Shown here: piece after piece, positions 33,122 to 42,407 of the stretch
Layout: each line of letters begins with the position of its first letter
Position numbering within the stretch: the first letter of the stretch is position 1
From: Burkholderia sp.
GTDB lineage: Bacteria; Pseudomonadota; Gammaproteobacteria; Burkholderiales; Burkholderiaceae
Reading direction: 5' to 3'
Assembly: GCA_031253835.1 (NCBI GenBank)
Contig: JAIRVP010000021.1
Coordinates: 49,792-113,791 of the forward strand
Length of the DNA: 64,000 bases
Made by a program: the position numbers and the translations under genes
Notes under the pieces: generated by a model
Database searches by the model: none
What the model was told of the DNA's origin: nothing
Seen by the model: only the letters and a program-made list of their open reading frames with translations

Positions 33122-33237
33122 GGAAACCTCTGTCTATCAGAAAGGCGGGGACGGCCTGAAATCGGAAAAATCCCGCGCATTGTAAAGGAAGCGGCCGATC
33201 GCGGGCGGGCGCGGCCGGAACGTGCCGGATCATCCGG

Positions 33238-33261
33238 TTATTTCTCTCTTGACAGAAATAA
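33238..33261. promoter_or_regulatory. Operator candidate at the gbsR-like promoter
   Basis: TTATTTCT-N8-AGAAATAA, perfect 8-bp arms, ending 5 bp before the regulator ATG. The right part, ACAGAAATAACTG with one base changed at its first position (GACAG), recurs upstream of the next operon. This suggests autoregulation. Confidence 0.7.
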
Positions 33262-33266
33262 CTGAA

Positions 33267-33818
33267 ATGAATAAATTTGCCGACATGGAACTCACACCGA
33301 TCGCTGAACGATTCATTCTCCACTGGGGCGAAATGGGCTCGCGGTGGGGCGTCAACCGCACCGTCTCGCAGATTCACGCGCTGCTCTACCTGGCCGGCCG
33401 GCCGGTCGCGGCCGACGAGATCGCCGAGACGCTCAACGTCGCGCGCTCCAACGTCAGCACGAGCCTGAAGGAGCTGCAGGCGTGGCGCCTCGCGAAAGTC
33501 GTGCACGTGCTGGGCGACCGTCGCGACCACTTCGAGACGTCGACCGACATCTGGGAGTTGTTCAAGCTGATCGTCGAAGGGCGGCGGCAGCGCGAGATCG
33601 AGCCGACGCTCACGGTGCTGCGCGATTGCCTGACGAACCCGGAGATCGCGAACGAGAGCCGCGAGACCGAACAGCGCATCCGCGACACGCTGCAGTTCGT
33701 CGAGACGCTCACGACCTGGTCGGACGAGATGCTGCGGCTCAAGCCCGATACGCTGATGAAGGCGCTCGGCATCGGTGCGAAGATCAGCCAGACGGTCAGG
33801 CGCAAGCCGTCGAAGTAA
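33267..33818 (+). CDS. GbsR/MarR-family transcriptional regulator
   Basis: 183 residues from the ATG preceding NKFADMELTP. A winged helix lies at residues 30-90: GVNRTVSQIHALLYLAGRPV, ADEIAETLNVARSNVSTSLKE, and the wing RLAKVVHVLGDRRDHFE. The C-terminal helix-rich tail (DIWELFKLIVEGRRQREIEP) is typical of GbsR-like proteins. Since the same palindrome occurs before this gene and before the following four-gene membrane operon, it is the likely controller of both. The effector is unknown. Confidence 0.88.
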   Translation: MNKFADMELTPIAERFILHWGEMGSRWGVNRTVSQIHALLYLAGRPVAADEIAETLNVARSNVSTSLKELQAWRLAKVVHVLGDRRDHFETSTDIWELFKLIVEGRRQREIEPTLTVLRDCLTNPEIANESRETEQRIRDTLQFVETLTTWSDEMLRLKPDTLMKALGIGAKISQTVRRKPSK

Positions 33819-33865
33819 GCGGTAACGGAAGTGCGGGCGGACAGCCCGCTTTTTTCGGGGTTGAT

Positions 33866-33885
33866 ATTTCTGTTTGTACAGAAAT
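33866..33885. promoter_or_regulatory. Second copy of the GbsR-type operator
   Basis: ATTTCTGT-TTGT-ACAGAAAT, perfect 8-bp arms. It is followed by AACTG, as at the first copy. Aligned over 25 bp (33240-33264 and 33866-33890), the two sites differ only in the centre. It precedes the SDR-DoxX gene by about 20 bp, so a bound protein would block that promoter. Confidence 0.75.
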
Positions 33886-33906
33886 AACTGTAAATAGAGG
33901 ATGAAA

Positions 33907-35226
33907 ATGAACGCAGCCCTGCCGTCGACCTGCCAGCACGATCGCACCGGCGCGCGCAGCGTGACCGTTCTCGTCTGCGGCGCGAACGGCTTCATCGGGC
34001 GGGCGCTGTGCGCGCAGCTCGAGGCCGGCGGTCATCGCGTGCTGCGCGGCGTGCGGCATGCGGCCGGCCCGCGCGACGTCGCGATCGACTTCGGGAAGGA
34101 CGTCGATCCGCAAGCGTGGCTGGCGCGGCTGAACGGCGTCGACGTGGTGATCAATGCCGTCGGCATCCTCGCCGACCACCGCGGCGCGACGCTCGACGCC
34201 GTGCACCGCGCCGCGCCGTGCGCGCTCTTCATCGCGTGCTGCCGCGCCGGCGTGCGGCGCGTGATCCAGGTCTCGGCGCTCGGCGTCGAGCGCGGCGATA
34301 CGCGGTACTTCGCGAGCAAGCTCGCGGCCGACCGCTTCCTGCAGACGCTGCCGATCGATTGCCGCATCGTGCGTCCCGCGCTCGTCTACGGTGCGGACGG
34401 CACGTCGGCGCGGTTTTTCCGGATGCTCGCGAGCCTGCCCGTGCAGGTGCTGCCGGCGGGCGGCCGCCAGCGGCTGCGCCCCGTGCATGTCGACGATCTC
34501 GCCGAAGTCGTCGCGCGGCTCGTCGTGCAACCGGGCGATGCGGCGGCCGGCAGCCGGGTGATCGACGTGGTCGGCCACGACGAAATCGACTACCGCGAGA
34601 TGCTGGCCGGCTACCGTGCCGCGCTGGGATTTCCGCCGGCTGCCCGCGTGTCGCTGCCGGGCCCGCTGGCCGGCGCGGCGGCCGTGCTGTCCGGCATGCT
34701 GCCGGGCGCGATGTTCACGCGCGACACGTGGACGATGCTGCGCGGCGGCAACACCGGCGATCCGGCGGCCGCCGCGGCCGTGCTCGGCCGGCCGCCGCGC
34801 GGCATCGGCAGCTTCATCGGCGCGGACGCCGTCGCCGCACTGCGCCGCGACGCGCTCGCGATGTGGCGGCGCCCGTTGCTGCGGGGCGCGCTCGCGATCG
34901 TGTGGATCTGGACGGCCATTGCGAGCGCATTCATCCATCCGCTGCATGCGAGCCTGGCGCTGCTTGCGCCGGCGCACCTGACGGGACTGCCTGCACTGAT
35001 CGCGCTCTACGCGGCGAGCGCGCTGGACTTCGCGTTCGGCATCGCGACCGTCGCCGCGCCGTCACGGCGCCTGTGGGCTGCGCAAGCGGCGCTGATCGTC
35101 GCGTACTCGGCCGTCATCGCGGTCACGATGCCCGGCCTGCTGGCCGAGCCGTTCGGCCCCGTGCTCAAGAACGTGCCGATTCTCGCCATCCTGTTGATCC
35201 TTTTTTCAGAAGAAGAACAAGCATGA
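33907..35226 (+). CDS. SDR-DoxX fusion membrane protein
   Basis: 439 residues. The N-terminal half is an atypical SDR/NmrA-like Rossmann domain (VLVCGANGFIGRALCAQL; RIVRPALVYG; RPVHVDDLAEVVARL). The C-terminal third has four hydrophobic helices with WIWTAIASAFIHP and ALDFAFGIATV, as in DoxX-like domains. The second ATG is preferred, since AGAGG lies 6 bp before it. A soluble NAD(P)-binding domain tied to a DoxX membrane domain suggests redox or quinone-linked chemistry at the inner membrane. It overlaps the next gene by 4 bp. Confidence 0.82.
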   Translation: MNAALPSTCQHDRTGARSVTVLVCGANGFIGRALCAQLEAGGHRVLRGVRHAAGPRDVAIDFGKDVDPQAWLARLNGVDVVINAVGILADHRGATLDAVHRAAPCALFIACCRAGVRRVIQVSALGVERGDTRYFASKLAADRFLQTLPIDCRIVRPALVYGADGTSARFFRMLASLPVQVLPAGGRQRLRPVHVDDLAEVVARLVVQPGDAAAGSRVIDVVGHDEIDYREMLAGYRAALGFPPAARVSLPGPLAGAAAVLSGMLPGAMFTRDTWTMLRGGNTGDPAAAAAVLGRPPRGIGSFIGADAVAALRRDALAMWRRPLLRGALAIVWIWTAIASAFIHPLHASLALLAPAHLTGLPALIALYAASALDFAFGIATVAAPSRRLWAAQAALIVAYSAVIAVTMPGLLAEPFGPVLKNVPILAILLILFSEEEQA

Positions 35227-35693
35227 ATACCTATCTCGTCATCAAGGCGCTTCACATCCTGTCCTCGGTGCTGCTGGTCGGCACGGGGTTCGGCACCGCG
35301 TTCTACCTGTTCTTCGCGAACCGCACGCGGTCGGTGCCCGCGATCGCGGCTGTGTCGCGGCTCGTGGTGCGCGCGGACTGGTGGTTCACGACGCCGGCCG
35401 TGATCTTCCAGCCGGCGTCCGGGCTGTGGCTCGCGCATACGGCCGGCTGGCCGTGGCATACGCCGTGGCTGCTCGCGTCGATCGTGCTGTATGCGGTCGC
35501 CGGTGCGTGCTGGCTGCCGGTCGTGTGGCTGCAGCTCGAACTGGCGTCGATGGCGAAGCTCGCGCACGTGAATGGCGATGCCGCGCTGCCGGAACGCTAC
35601 TGGCGCTACGCGAAGCGCTGGGAACTGCTCGGCTATCCGGCGTTCTTCGCGATGCTGACCGTCTATTTCCTGATGGTGGTCAAGCCGATGTAA
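35223..35693 (+). CDS. DUF2269-family membrane protein
   Basis: 156 residues, four hydrophobic helices. LVIKALHILSSVLLVGTGFGTAF with the early His, and WWFTTPAVIFQPASG, are typical of DUF2269. No activity is known for the family. It is coupled to the SDR-DoxX gene by ATGA and should be an inner-membrane partner of that protein. Confidence 0.85.
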   Translation: MNTYLVIKALHILSSVLLVGTGFGTAFYLFFANRTRSVPAIAAVSRLVVRADWWFTTPAVIFQPASGLWLAHTAGWPWHTPWLLASIVLYAVAGACWLPVVWLQLELASMAKLAHVNGDAALPERYWRYAKRWELLGYPAFFAMLTVYFLMVVKPM

Positions 35694-35789
35694 GCGTGTC
35701 GTTGCCGTGCGGCGCGGCGGCGACACACACCTGAAGGCAGTCGGGCGATCGATTCATGATGCTTGCGATAAAAAGAAGGAGTGCAAAGC

Positions 35790-36659
35790 ATGAACCAAAG
35801 TGAATGGGTTCTTTACTTCGACGGACGGTGTCCGTTATGCGTCGCGGAGATACGGCGTCTCGAGGCCCGCGACGCGCGACACCGACTGGCGTTCGTCGAT
35901 ATCGCCGAGCCGGGCTTCGACCCGGCGCCGCTGGGTGTCGACCTGCCCGCACTGAATCGCGCGCTGCATGCGCGCCTGCCTGACGGACGCATGCTGACCG
36001 GCGTCGACAGCATCCTGGCCGCCCACGAGCTGGCCGGGCGCCGCGGGCTCGTCTGGCTGCTGCGCGTGCCGGCGATGCGCGCCGCGCTCGCGCCGCTGTA
36101 TCGCCGCTTCGCACGCAACCGGCACGCGGTTTCGCGCTGGCTCGGGTATCACGCCGAGGCGCGCTGCGACGATGCGGCGTGCGGGTTCGGCGCGGCCGCC
36201 GAAGGCCGGGAAGCGGCTCCCCCTGCGCGCGATACGCTGCGCCGCATCGTCGTGACCTGGATGGCGGCGGTCGCGATCGTGCACCTGCTGGTCGGCGCAG
36301 TCGTGCCGTGGGTGGCCGGCGCGCCGTGGCTCGACGCCTATCACCGCGGCATCGAGTGGCATTTCCGGGCGGGAACGGCGCCCGACGCGGCGCGTGCCCA
36401 GCAGGTCTGGTGGATGTCGCTGATCGGCGCGACGGTGCAGTGCGCGTCGGTCTGGATGCTCGCGCTCGTCCACCTCGGCAACCGGTTGCGGAAACGGGAA
36501 GTGTGGGGCTGGCTGCTGGCCGGCCTGTCGATCTGGGCGCCGCAGGACATGCTGTTGTCGTGGCAGGCGCAGGTGTGGGGTCACGTGGCGATCGATGTCG
36601 TCGCACTCGTCGCGATGGTGCCGCCGCTTGTCTGGCTGTGGAGGAGGGATACCGTATGA
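35790..36659 (+). CDS. DCC-family thiol-disulfide protein with membrane C-terminus
   Basis: 289 residues. It starts with the DCC (DUF393) thioredoxin-like domain: VLYFDGRCPLCVAEIRRL carries the redox pair C17/C20 or nearby. A second His-rich/Asp-rich part (HAVSRWLGYHAEARC) ends this domain near 140. The remaining 150 residues form three to four membrane helices absent from minimal DCC proteins. AAGGAG precedes the ATG. It overlaps the next gene by 4 bp. Disulfide exchange at the membrane is the likely role. Confidence 0.82.
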   Translation: MNQSEWVLYFDGRCPLCVAEIRRLEARDARHRLAFVDIAEPGFDPAPLGVDLPALNRALHARLPDGRMLTGVDSILAAHELAGRRGLVWLLRVPAMRAALAPLYRRFARNRHAVSRWLGYHAEARCDDAACGFGAAAEGREAAPPARDTLRRIVVTWMAAVAIVHLLVGAVVPWVAGAPWLDAYHRGIEWHFRAGTAPDAARAQQVWWMSLIGATVQCASVWMLALVHLGNRLRKREVWGWLLAGLSIWAPQDMLLSWQAQVWGHVAIDVVALVAMVPPLVWLWRRDTV

Positions 36660-38155
36660 ACACGTTGCCTGCTTTCGACTGGGCGCTCAACCTGCTGATC
36701 GTGCAGGGCGCGATGGGCGCATTCGATACGCTTTATCACCATGAACTCACGCAGGACCTGCCGCACAGCCCGCGCGCGCGGCTCGAACTCGCGATTCATG
36801 CGGTGCGGTCCGTGCTGTACGGCCTCGTGTTCGCGTCGATCGCGAACGTCGCGTTTCACGGCGCATGGGTCGCGGCGCTTGCGGCGGTCGTGCTCGTCGA
36901 AGTGGTGCTGACGCTGTGGGATTTCGTCGTCGAGGACCAAAGCCGCAAGCTGCCGGCGACCGAGCGCGTGCTGCACACGCTGCTGGCCGTCAACGGCGGC
37001 GCGCTGTTCGGGATGATCGCGATGCAGCTGGCCGTGTGGGCGCACGCGCCGACCGCGCTGCAGCCGGTCGATCTCGGCTGGCGCGGCTGGCTGCTCAGCC
37101 TGTTTGCCGTCGGCGTGACGGTATCGGGTATGCGCGACGGGATCGCCGCGTGCCGGATCGCGCAGCGTGCGCCGGCCGCGAATCCGTTTTCGCGGCAGCC
37201 GCCCGGCAACGTGCTCGTGACCGGCGGGACCGGCTTCATCGGTGAAACGCTCGTCAATCAGCTGCTCGACGCGGGCCATACGGTCACGTTGCTGGCGCGC
37301 GATCCGCTGCGCGCGGCCTATCTGTTTCACGGTCGCGTGCGCAGCGTGACGTCCGCCGAACAGCTGCAGCCGCACGAGCGCTTCGACACGGTCATCAATC
37401 TTGCGGGCGCGCCGGTGCTGGGCGCGCGCTGGAGCAAGCGCCGGCAGGCGGTGCTGCTCGCGAGCCGCGTCGGCGTCACGCAGGCGCTGATGCGCTGGGT
37501 CGACACCGCCGAGGTCAAGCCGCGCACGTGGATCCAGGCTTCGGCGATCGGCTACTACGGCGTGCGTCCGGCCGACGAACGGCTCGACGAGGGCAGCAGC
37601 GCCGGCACCGGCTTCATGTCCGAGCTGTGCCGGCAGTGGGAAGCATCCGCGCAGCCGCTCGAGCGCCACGGCGTGCGCACGGTGATGCTGCGGCTGGGCA
37701 TCGTGTTCGGCCCCGGCGGCGCGTTGCGCCCGATGCTGCTGCCGCATTACTTCGGGATGGGCGGACGATTCGGCGACGGCGCGCAGGTGATGAGCTGGAT
37801 TCACCGCGACGACGTGCTGCGGATCTTCGCTCGTGCGATGTCGAACGCGGGCATGCACGGCGTCTACAACGCGGTTGCGCCGGTGCCGGTGACCCAGCGC
37901 GAGTTCGTGCAGGTCGTGACGAAGGTGCTGCGCCGCCCCGCGTTGCTGCACGTGCCGGCCGCGCCGCTGCGCGTCGCGATGGGCGAGATGGCCGAGCTGC
38001 TGCTGGACGGGCAGCGCGTGATGCCGGCACGGCTGCACCAGGACGGCTTCATGTTCCGGTTCCCGACGGCCGAGCACGCGCTGCGTGACCTGACGAATCG
38101 GCCGCACACCGATTTCGCGCACACGGCCTGCCGTTTGCCGCGAGGTCGTGTATAA
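36656..38155 (+). CDS. Membrane domain fused to TIGR01777 (YfcH-like) epimerase/reductase
   Basis: 499 residues. Residues 1-170 form about five membrane helices starting ALNLLIVQGAMGAFDTLYHHEL, with an acidic/His-rich loop. From about 180 comes an extended SDR of the TIGR01777 type: NVLVTGGTGFIGETLVNQLL, NLAGAPVLGARWSKRR, then ASAIGYYGVR with the Tyr, and GMGGRFGDGAQVMSWIHRDD. In most bacteria the TIGR01777 protein is soluble and stands alone (YfcH). Here it is tethered to the membrane as the final gene of the GbsR-controlled operon. Substrate unknown. Confidence 0.85.
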   Translation: MNTLPAFDWALNLLIVQGAMGAFDTLYHHELTQDLPHSPRARLELAIHAVRSVLYGLVFASIANVAFHGAWVAALAAVVLVEVVLTLWDFVVEDQSRKLPATERVLHTLLAVNGGALFGMIAMQLAVWAHAPTALQPVDLGWRGWLLSLFAVGVTVSGMRDGIAACRIAQRAPAANPFSRQPPGNVLVTGGTGFIGETLVNQLLDAGHTVTLLARDPLRAAYLFHGRVRSVTSAEQLQPHERFDTVINLAGAPVLGARWSKRRQAVLLASRVGVTQALMRWVDTAEVKPRTWIQASAIGYYGVRPADERLDEGSSAGTGFMSELCRQWEASAQPLERHGVRTVMLRLGIVFGPGGALRPMLLPHYFGMGGRFGDGAQVMSWIHRDDVLRIFARAMSNAGMHGVYNAVAPVPVTQREFVQVVTKVLRRPALLHVPAAPLRVAMGEMAELLLDGQRVMPARLHQDGFMFRFPTAEHALRDLTNRPHTDFAHTACRLPRGRV

Positions 38156-38227
38156 ATTCGGCGTGAACGTGTTCGCGGCGTGTCGTGCGCCCCGAACGCT
38201 CCGCATCCGACCTCACAAGGAGACTGC

Positions 38228-38851
38228 ATGCTGCACATCCTCGGCAAGATCCCGTCCATCAACGTTCGCAAGGTGCTGTGGCTGTGCACCGAACTCAACC
38301 TGCCGTTCGAACAGGAGGACTGGGGCGCGGGCTTCCGCACGACCCACGATCCGGCCTATCTCGCGCTGAATCCGAACGCGCTCGTGCCCGTCATCAAGGA
38401 CGACGACTTCGTGCTCTGGGAATCGAACACGATCATCCGCTACCTCGCGAACCGCTACGGCGGCGATGCGCTGTATCCGGCCGAGCCGCAGGCGCGCGCA
38501 CGGGTCGACCAGTGGATCGACTGGCAGGGCGCGGACCTGAACCGCTCCTGGGTCGGCGCGTTCCTCGGCCTCGTGCGGAAATCGCCCGATCACCAGGATC
38601 CGGCCGGCATCGCGCAGTCGATCGCAGGCTGGACGAAGCACATGCACGTGCTGAACGCCCAGCTCGAAAAGACCGGCGCGTACGTGGCCGGCAACACGTT
38701 CACGCTCGCGGACATTCCGATCGGCCTGTCGGTGAACCGCTGGTTCGGCACGCCGTTCGAGCATCCGGAATTGCCGGCGGTGTCGCGCTATATCGAGCGT
38801 CTCGCGACGCGCGACGGCTTCAAGCAATACGCGGGCAGCGCGAATCCGTAA
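38228..38851 (+). CDS. Glutathione S-transferase family protein
   Basis: 207 residues. [20 protein letters not shown] opens the thioredoxin fold with a Ser at the active-site position. [26 protein letters not shown] is the glutathione-binding region with cis-Pro and Glu-Ser. The C-terminal [20 protein letters not shown] is the helical capping box. The ATG lies 73 bp after the membrane-SDR gene with AAGGAG nearby, so it may be read from the same transcript. Cytosolic; substrate not evident. Confidence 0.9.
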   Translation: MLHILGKIPSINVRKVLWLCTELNLPFEQEDWGAGFRTTHDPAYLALNPNALVPVIKDDDFVLWESNTIIRYLANRYGGDALYPAEPQARARVDQWIDWQGADLNRSWVGAFLGLVRKSPDHQDPAGIAQSIAGWTKHMHVLNAQLEKTGAYVAGNTFTLADIPIGLSVNRWFGTPFEHPELPAVSRYIERLATRDGFKQYAGSANP

Positions 38852-38918
38852 TGCCCCGCAGGTAGCGCGTGAGGTGGCGGCAATGAAATCGCCGCCGCTT
38901 CACGCCTGATTCATCGCG

Positions 38919-40331
38919 TCACGCGCCGGGCGCCGGCACCGCATCGAGCACGCGCGCGAGAAACGCCTCGTGATTCCACGCGGATTCCGGCCGCGACAGC
39001 CCGAGCCGCACGACCACCAACTGACGACTCGGCACCACACTCACGAACTGGCCTTCATGGCCGACTGCATGAAACGCGTCGGCCGGCATCGCACGCGCCT
39101 GCGGAGTGCGATCGTTGAACGGCTCCGGCACCTTGACCCACAGCTGCGCGCCGAACGCCTGGCGCTCCGACTGCGGCGTCGCGCGCGTCAGGTAGCGCAC
39201 CCAGCCTTCCGGCAACAGCCGCTGCCCGTTCCACACGCCGTCCTGCAGCAGAAGCTGCCCGAAGCGCGCCCAGTCGCGCGCGCTCGCATACAGGTACGAC
39301 GGGGCGACGAGCGTGCCGGACGCATCGGGCTCGAACACCGCGCTGCGCATCCCGAGCGGCGCGAACAGCGCACGGCGCGGATACGCGAGGGTGTCGTCCT
39401 CGCTGCCGCCGAGCGCTTCGCGCATCACGCGCGCGACGATCGCGCTCGTGCCGCTCGAGTAGTACCACTGCGTGCCCGGCGGCGCGGCGAGCGGTTTCGC
39501 CGAAGCGAACCGTGCCATGTCGGGCTGCGTGAACAGCATCACGGCGACGTCGGACAGCGGGTCGTCGTAGTCCTCGTTGAATTGCAGGCCGCTTGTCATC
39601 CGCAGCAGCTCGTCGAGCGTGATGGCCGCGCGCGGGTCGCCGCTGCCGCGCCATTCGGGCAGCAGCGCCGATGCGTCGGGCGACAGCTTGTGCTGCGCGA
39701 CGAGCGTGCCGACCAGCGCGGCCGTCACGGTCTTCGTCATCGACCAGCCGGGCAGCGGCGTGTCGGCCGTGAAACCGGGCGCATAGCGCTCGGCGATCAC
39801 CTGGCCGCGCCACATCACGACGACCGCGCGCGTGCGCCGCGGCCGCGCCGGATCGGGGTCGTCGAACGCGCGGTCGAGCGCGGTCTGCAGCTTGTGCGCG
39901 TCGATGCCGGCGGGCGGCGTGGCCGGTGCGGGCGGGTCCGGCGGCGGATCGGGAAGCGGCGGCAACGCGGCCGGCAGCGTGGTTGTCGCTGCGGCGGGCG
40001 ACGCCCCGGGCGCGAGCGTGCAGCCGAGCCCCGGCCGGTAGTCGGCTTCGCGCTCGGCGAAACCGGCGAAGGTCGCCGTCGCGCGATGATGGTCGCGATC
40101 GATCGACGGGCGCACCAGCTTCAGCAGCGGATGCACGCCGGCCATGATGTCGACGTTGATGACGGACGCGGCCGGCCGGCCCGACACGAACACGCCGGAG
40201 CACAGCGCCTTCGCCGCGTAGCCGGTCGCGATCGGCGCGAGCCGCGACAGCATGGTGCCGGCATAGCCGACCGCGGCAACGAGCGCGAGCGCGATGCCGC
40301 GCAGAACCAGCTTCTTGAGGGGGATCGTCAT
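38919..40331 (-). CDS. Serine hydrolase of the beta-lactamase/DD-peptidase (S12) family
   Basis: 470 residues. An N-terminal membrane anchor (LVLRGIALALVAAVGYAGTM) and a Pro-rich linker (LPPLPDPPPDPPAPATPP, about 120-140) precede a class C-type domain. Catalytic S197-xx-K200 is in GWSMTKT, the second motif is YYSSG (Tyr-x-Ser rather than Tyr-x-Asn) and the third is HEGQ in VGHEGQFVS. Such proteins are esterases, peptidases or amidases facing the periplasm. It resembles the 6-aminohexanoate-dimer hydrolase-like group. Real substrate unknown. Confidence 0.88.
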   Translation of the reverse strand: MTIPLKKLVLRGIALALVAAVGYAGTMLSRLAPIATGYAAKALCSGVFVSGRPAASVINVDIMAGVHPLLKLVRPSIDRDHHRATATFAGFAEREADYRPGLGCTLAPGASPAAATTTLPAALPPLPDPPPDPPAPATPPAGIDAHKLQTALDRAFDDPDPARPRRTRAVVVMWRGQVIAERYAPGFTADTPLPGWSMTKTVTAALVGTLVAQHKLSPDASALLPEWRGSGDPRAAITLDELLRMTSGLQFNEDYDDPLSDVAVMLFTQPDMARFASAKPLAAPPGTQWYYSSGTSAIVARVMREALGGSEDDTLAYPRRALFAPLGMRSAVFEPDASGTLVAPSYLYASARDWARFGQLLLQDGVWNGQRLLPEGWVRYLTRATPQSERQAFGAQLWVKVPEPFNDRTPQARAMPADAFHAVGHEGQFVSVVPSRQLVVVRLGLSRPESAWNHEAFLARVLDAVPAPGA

Positions 40332-40524
40332 GCGCGGGCATCCTCGGTTGTCTGCGGGCAGGCCAGGAACCGGCAGTGTCGCAGGTTCCGGCGAGCGGTG
40401 GCAATCGCGGGGGCGGGCGACGCCGGGCCGTGCCAATCGTGCGCATGTTGCCCGGCGTATGCGAAGCGGGTGTGTCGGTCGCCGAGGGGCGAACGGGCCG
40501 CGTGCGGCCCGTTCAGGCGATGCG

Positions 40525-41700
40525 TCACTGCATGTTGTTGTTGTCCGAACGCAGCGTCCAGATCGTCGCGGTGTTCGTGTTGTCGTCGACGGCCGCGAAC
40601 TGCGACTGGCCTTTGCTGCCCTGCCCGAACGCCAGGCCGAATGCCGACCCCGGCGCGGTATCGACCTGCATTTGCGCGATGAAGCGGCCGTCCACCGTGA
40701 ATTCCACGATCTCGCTCGGATGCAGCGGGTCGGGGTTGACCGCGTCGCCGTTGGCGGTCACGAGATGGCCGTTCGGCGCGAGCGCCAGTGCAAGCGGCCC
40801 GTGCAGGTGCACCGCGTCGAAGTAGATCATCCGTCCGACGCCGCCGTTACGGGTCGTCGATGCGGCGTTCTGGATCGCGAACACCGCGTTGTCGCCGGTG
40901 GATGCGACATACAGCACGTCGATGTTCGGGTCGTATGCGAGACCGGTCGGGCCGACGACGAGCGCATTGGGATCGGTCCGGTTCACGTAGCCCGACGCGA
41001 TGATGCGCGAGCTCGACAGCATCGTGACGCCGTCGCTGCCGATCACCAGGTCGATCCGCGCGACCGTCCCGTTCAGCACGTTCGACACGAACGCGGTGAC
41101 GCGCTGGCCGCGGTCGATCACGGTCATGTCCCACGGCCCGTCGAGCAGCGTGGCGCTGACCAGTTGCGTGACGAGGCCGCCTTGCGGATTGATGACGAGC
41201 AGCGAGCCGGGCGGGACCACGGTCTTGCCGTCCGGCGCCGGGACGTTGCCGACCAGCACGAAGCCGCTGCGCAGCACCGCGAGCGCGGTCGTCAGGCCGA
41301 GATTGCTGCCCTGGAAGAACGTCGCCGGCGTATGGCCGGGCGACAGCTTCACGATCGTCGTGCCGGTGCCTTGCGCGTTCGACGCCGCGTTGAAGTTGGA
41401 CACGACGACGTCGCCCGGTTTCAGCGTGCTCCACGACGGCACGCCGCGCGGCACGAATGCAATGCCGTACGGATTGACGTCGCCGTTGGCGGGCACGGTC
41501 GACGCGGTGACCGACGAGATCGGCAGGATGACGTCGCCGCCGCCGGCCCACGCGAAAGCCGACGACAACGCGACGAGCCCGGCGCCGCACGCCGCGCGGC
41601 ATAGCGTGCGCGCCATCGTGCGCCAGGCATGCGCGACGCGCGGCGGATGGGCGGTGAAGACGGTCGGGGCGGGCGAACGACAGGAAGGGAGAGGGTCCAT
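40525..41700 (-). CDS. Secreted beta-propeller (NHL-type) protein
   Basis: 391 residues from an ATG with GGAG 7 bp upstream. An internal Met (M29) starts a cleaner signal peptide (MARTLCRAACGAGLVALSS). The mature part is a repeat of propeller blades with phrases such as NPYGIAFVPRG, PTGLAYDPNIDVLYVASTGDN and GPLALALAPNGHLVTANGD. It should be released to the periplasm or outside. NHL-like propellers bind proteins or carbohydrates; this one has no catalytic motif. It stands alone. Confidence 0.8.
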   Translation of the reverse strand: MDPLPSCRSPAPTVFTAHPPRVAHAWRTMARTLCRAACGAGLVALSSAFAWAGGGDVILPISSVTASTVPANGDVNPYGIAFVPRGVPSWSTLKPGDVVVSNFNAASNAQGTGTTIVKLSPGHTPATFFQGSNLGLTTALAVLRSGFVLVGNVPAPDGKTVVPPGSLLVINPQGGLVTQLVSATLLDGPWDMTVIDRGQRVTAFVSNVLNGTVARIDLVIGSDGVTMLSSSRIIASGYVNRTDPNALVVGPTGLAYDPNIDVLYVASTGDNAVFAIQNAASTTRNGGVGRMIYFDAVHLHGPLALALAPNGHLVTANGDAVNPDPLHPSEIVEFTVDGRFIAQMQVDTAPGSAFGLAFGQGSKGQSQFAAVDDNTNTATIWTLRSDNNNMQ

Positions 41701-41987
41701 GGCATGACTCCGGTTGATGATCGCGATCAGTCATCCCGGCTGCCGGCCTGCGCAGCCGACGGGTGTCCGGCGCGGCTTCGCGCTTGCCGAGCGAAACCGC
41801 ACTCGAAATAAACGGATGGCGACGGCCGGTTATTCCATTCGGCGACACACGTTGCACGCGCGTCGTCGTCGATTGTTCGCGGCGACGGCGACACGGCCTG
41901 ACAAGTTGAAATCCGGCCCGCGCTCGGCCGATAATCGTCCGGCATTGCTCTCCCGGTCCCACTGTCCAACCGATATCGGAAAACGCC

Positions 41988-42407
41988 ATGTCCTACGACA
42001 ACAACAACCCGTTCGCCAAGATCCTGCGCGGCGAACTGCCTTGCGTGAAGGTCGCGGAAGACGACGCGACGCTCGCGATCATGGATCTGATGCCGCAGGC
42101 CGACGGTCACGTGCTCGTGATCCCGAAGGAGCCGGCCGCGCAGATCTTCGAGCTGTCCGGCGATGCGGCCGCGGCCGGCATCCGCATGACGCAGCGCGTC
42201 GCGGCGGCGGTGCGCGCGGCGCTCGAGCCGGACGGCGTGTTCATCGGCCAGTTCAACGGCGCGGCGGCCGGCCAGACGGTCCCGCACGTGCATTTCCACG
42301 TGATTCCGCGCTGGGAAGGTGCCGAGCTGCGGCTGCACGCGCGCGAGATCGCCGACGCGGCGACGCTCGAAACGCTCGCGCAGCGCATTCGCGCGCGTTT
42401 CGTGTAA
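41988..42407 (+). CDS. HIT-family nucleotide hydrolase
   Basis: 139 residues. The histidine triad is HVHFHV (100-105) with catalytic H102, preceded by GQFNGAAAGQTVP. The N terminus has FAKILRGELPCVKVAEDD. HIT hydrolases act on adenosine phosphoramidate or dinucleoside polyphosphates. Cytosolic, single-gene unit; the 287-bp gap upstream contains its promoter region but no sharp consensus I could mark. Confidence 0.92.
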   Translation: MSYDNNNPFAKILRGELPCVKVAEDDATLAIMDLMPQADGHVLVIPKEPAAQIFELSGDAAAAGIRMTQRVAAAVRAALEPDGVFIGQFNGAAAGQTVPHVHFHVIPRWEGAELRLHAREIADAATLETLAQRIRARFV

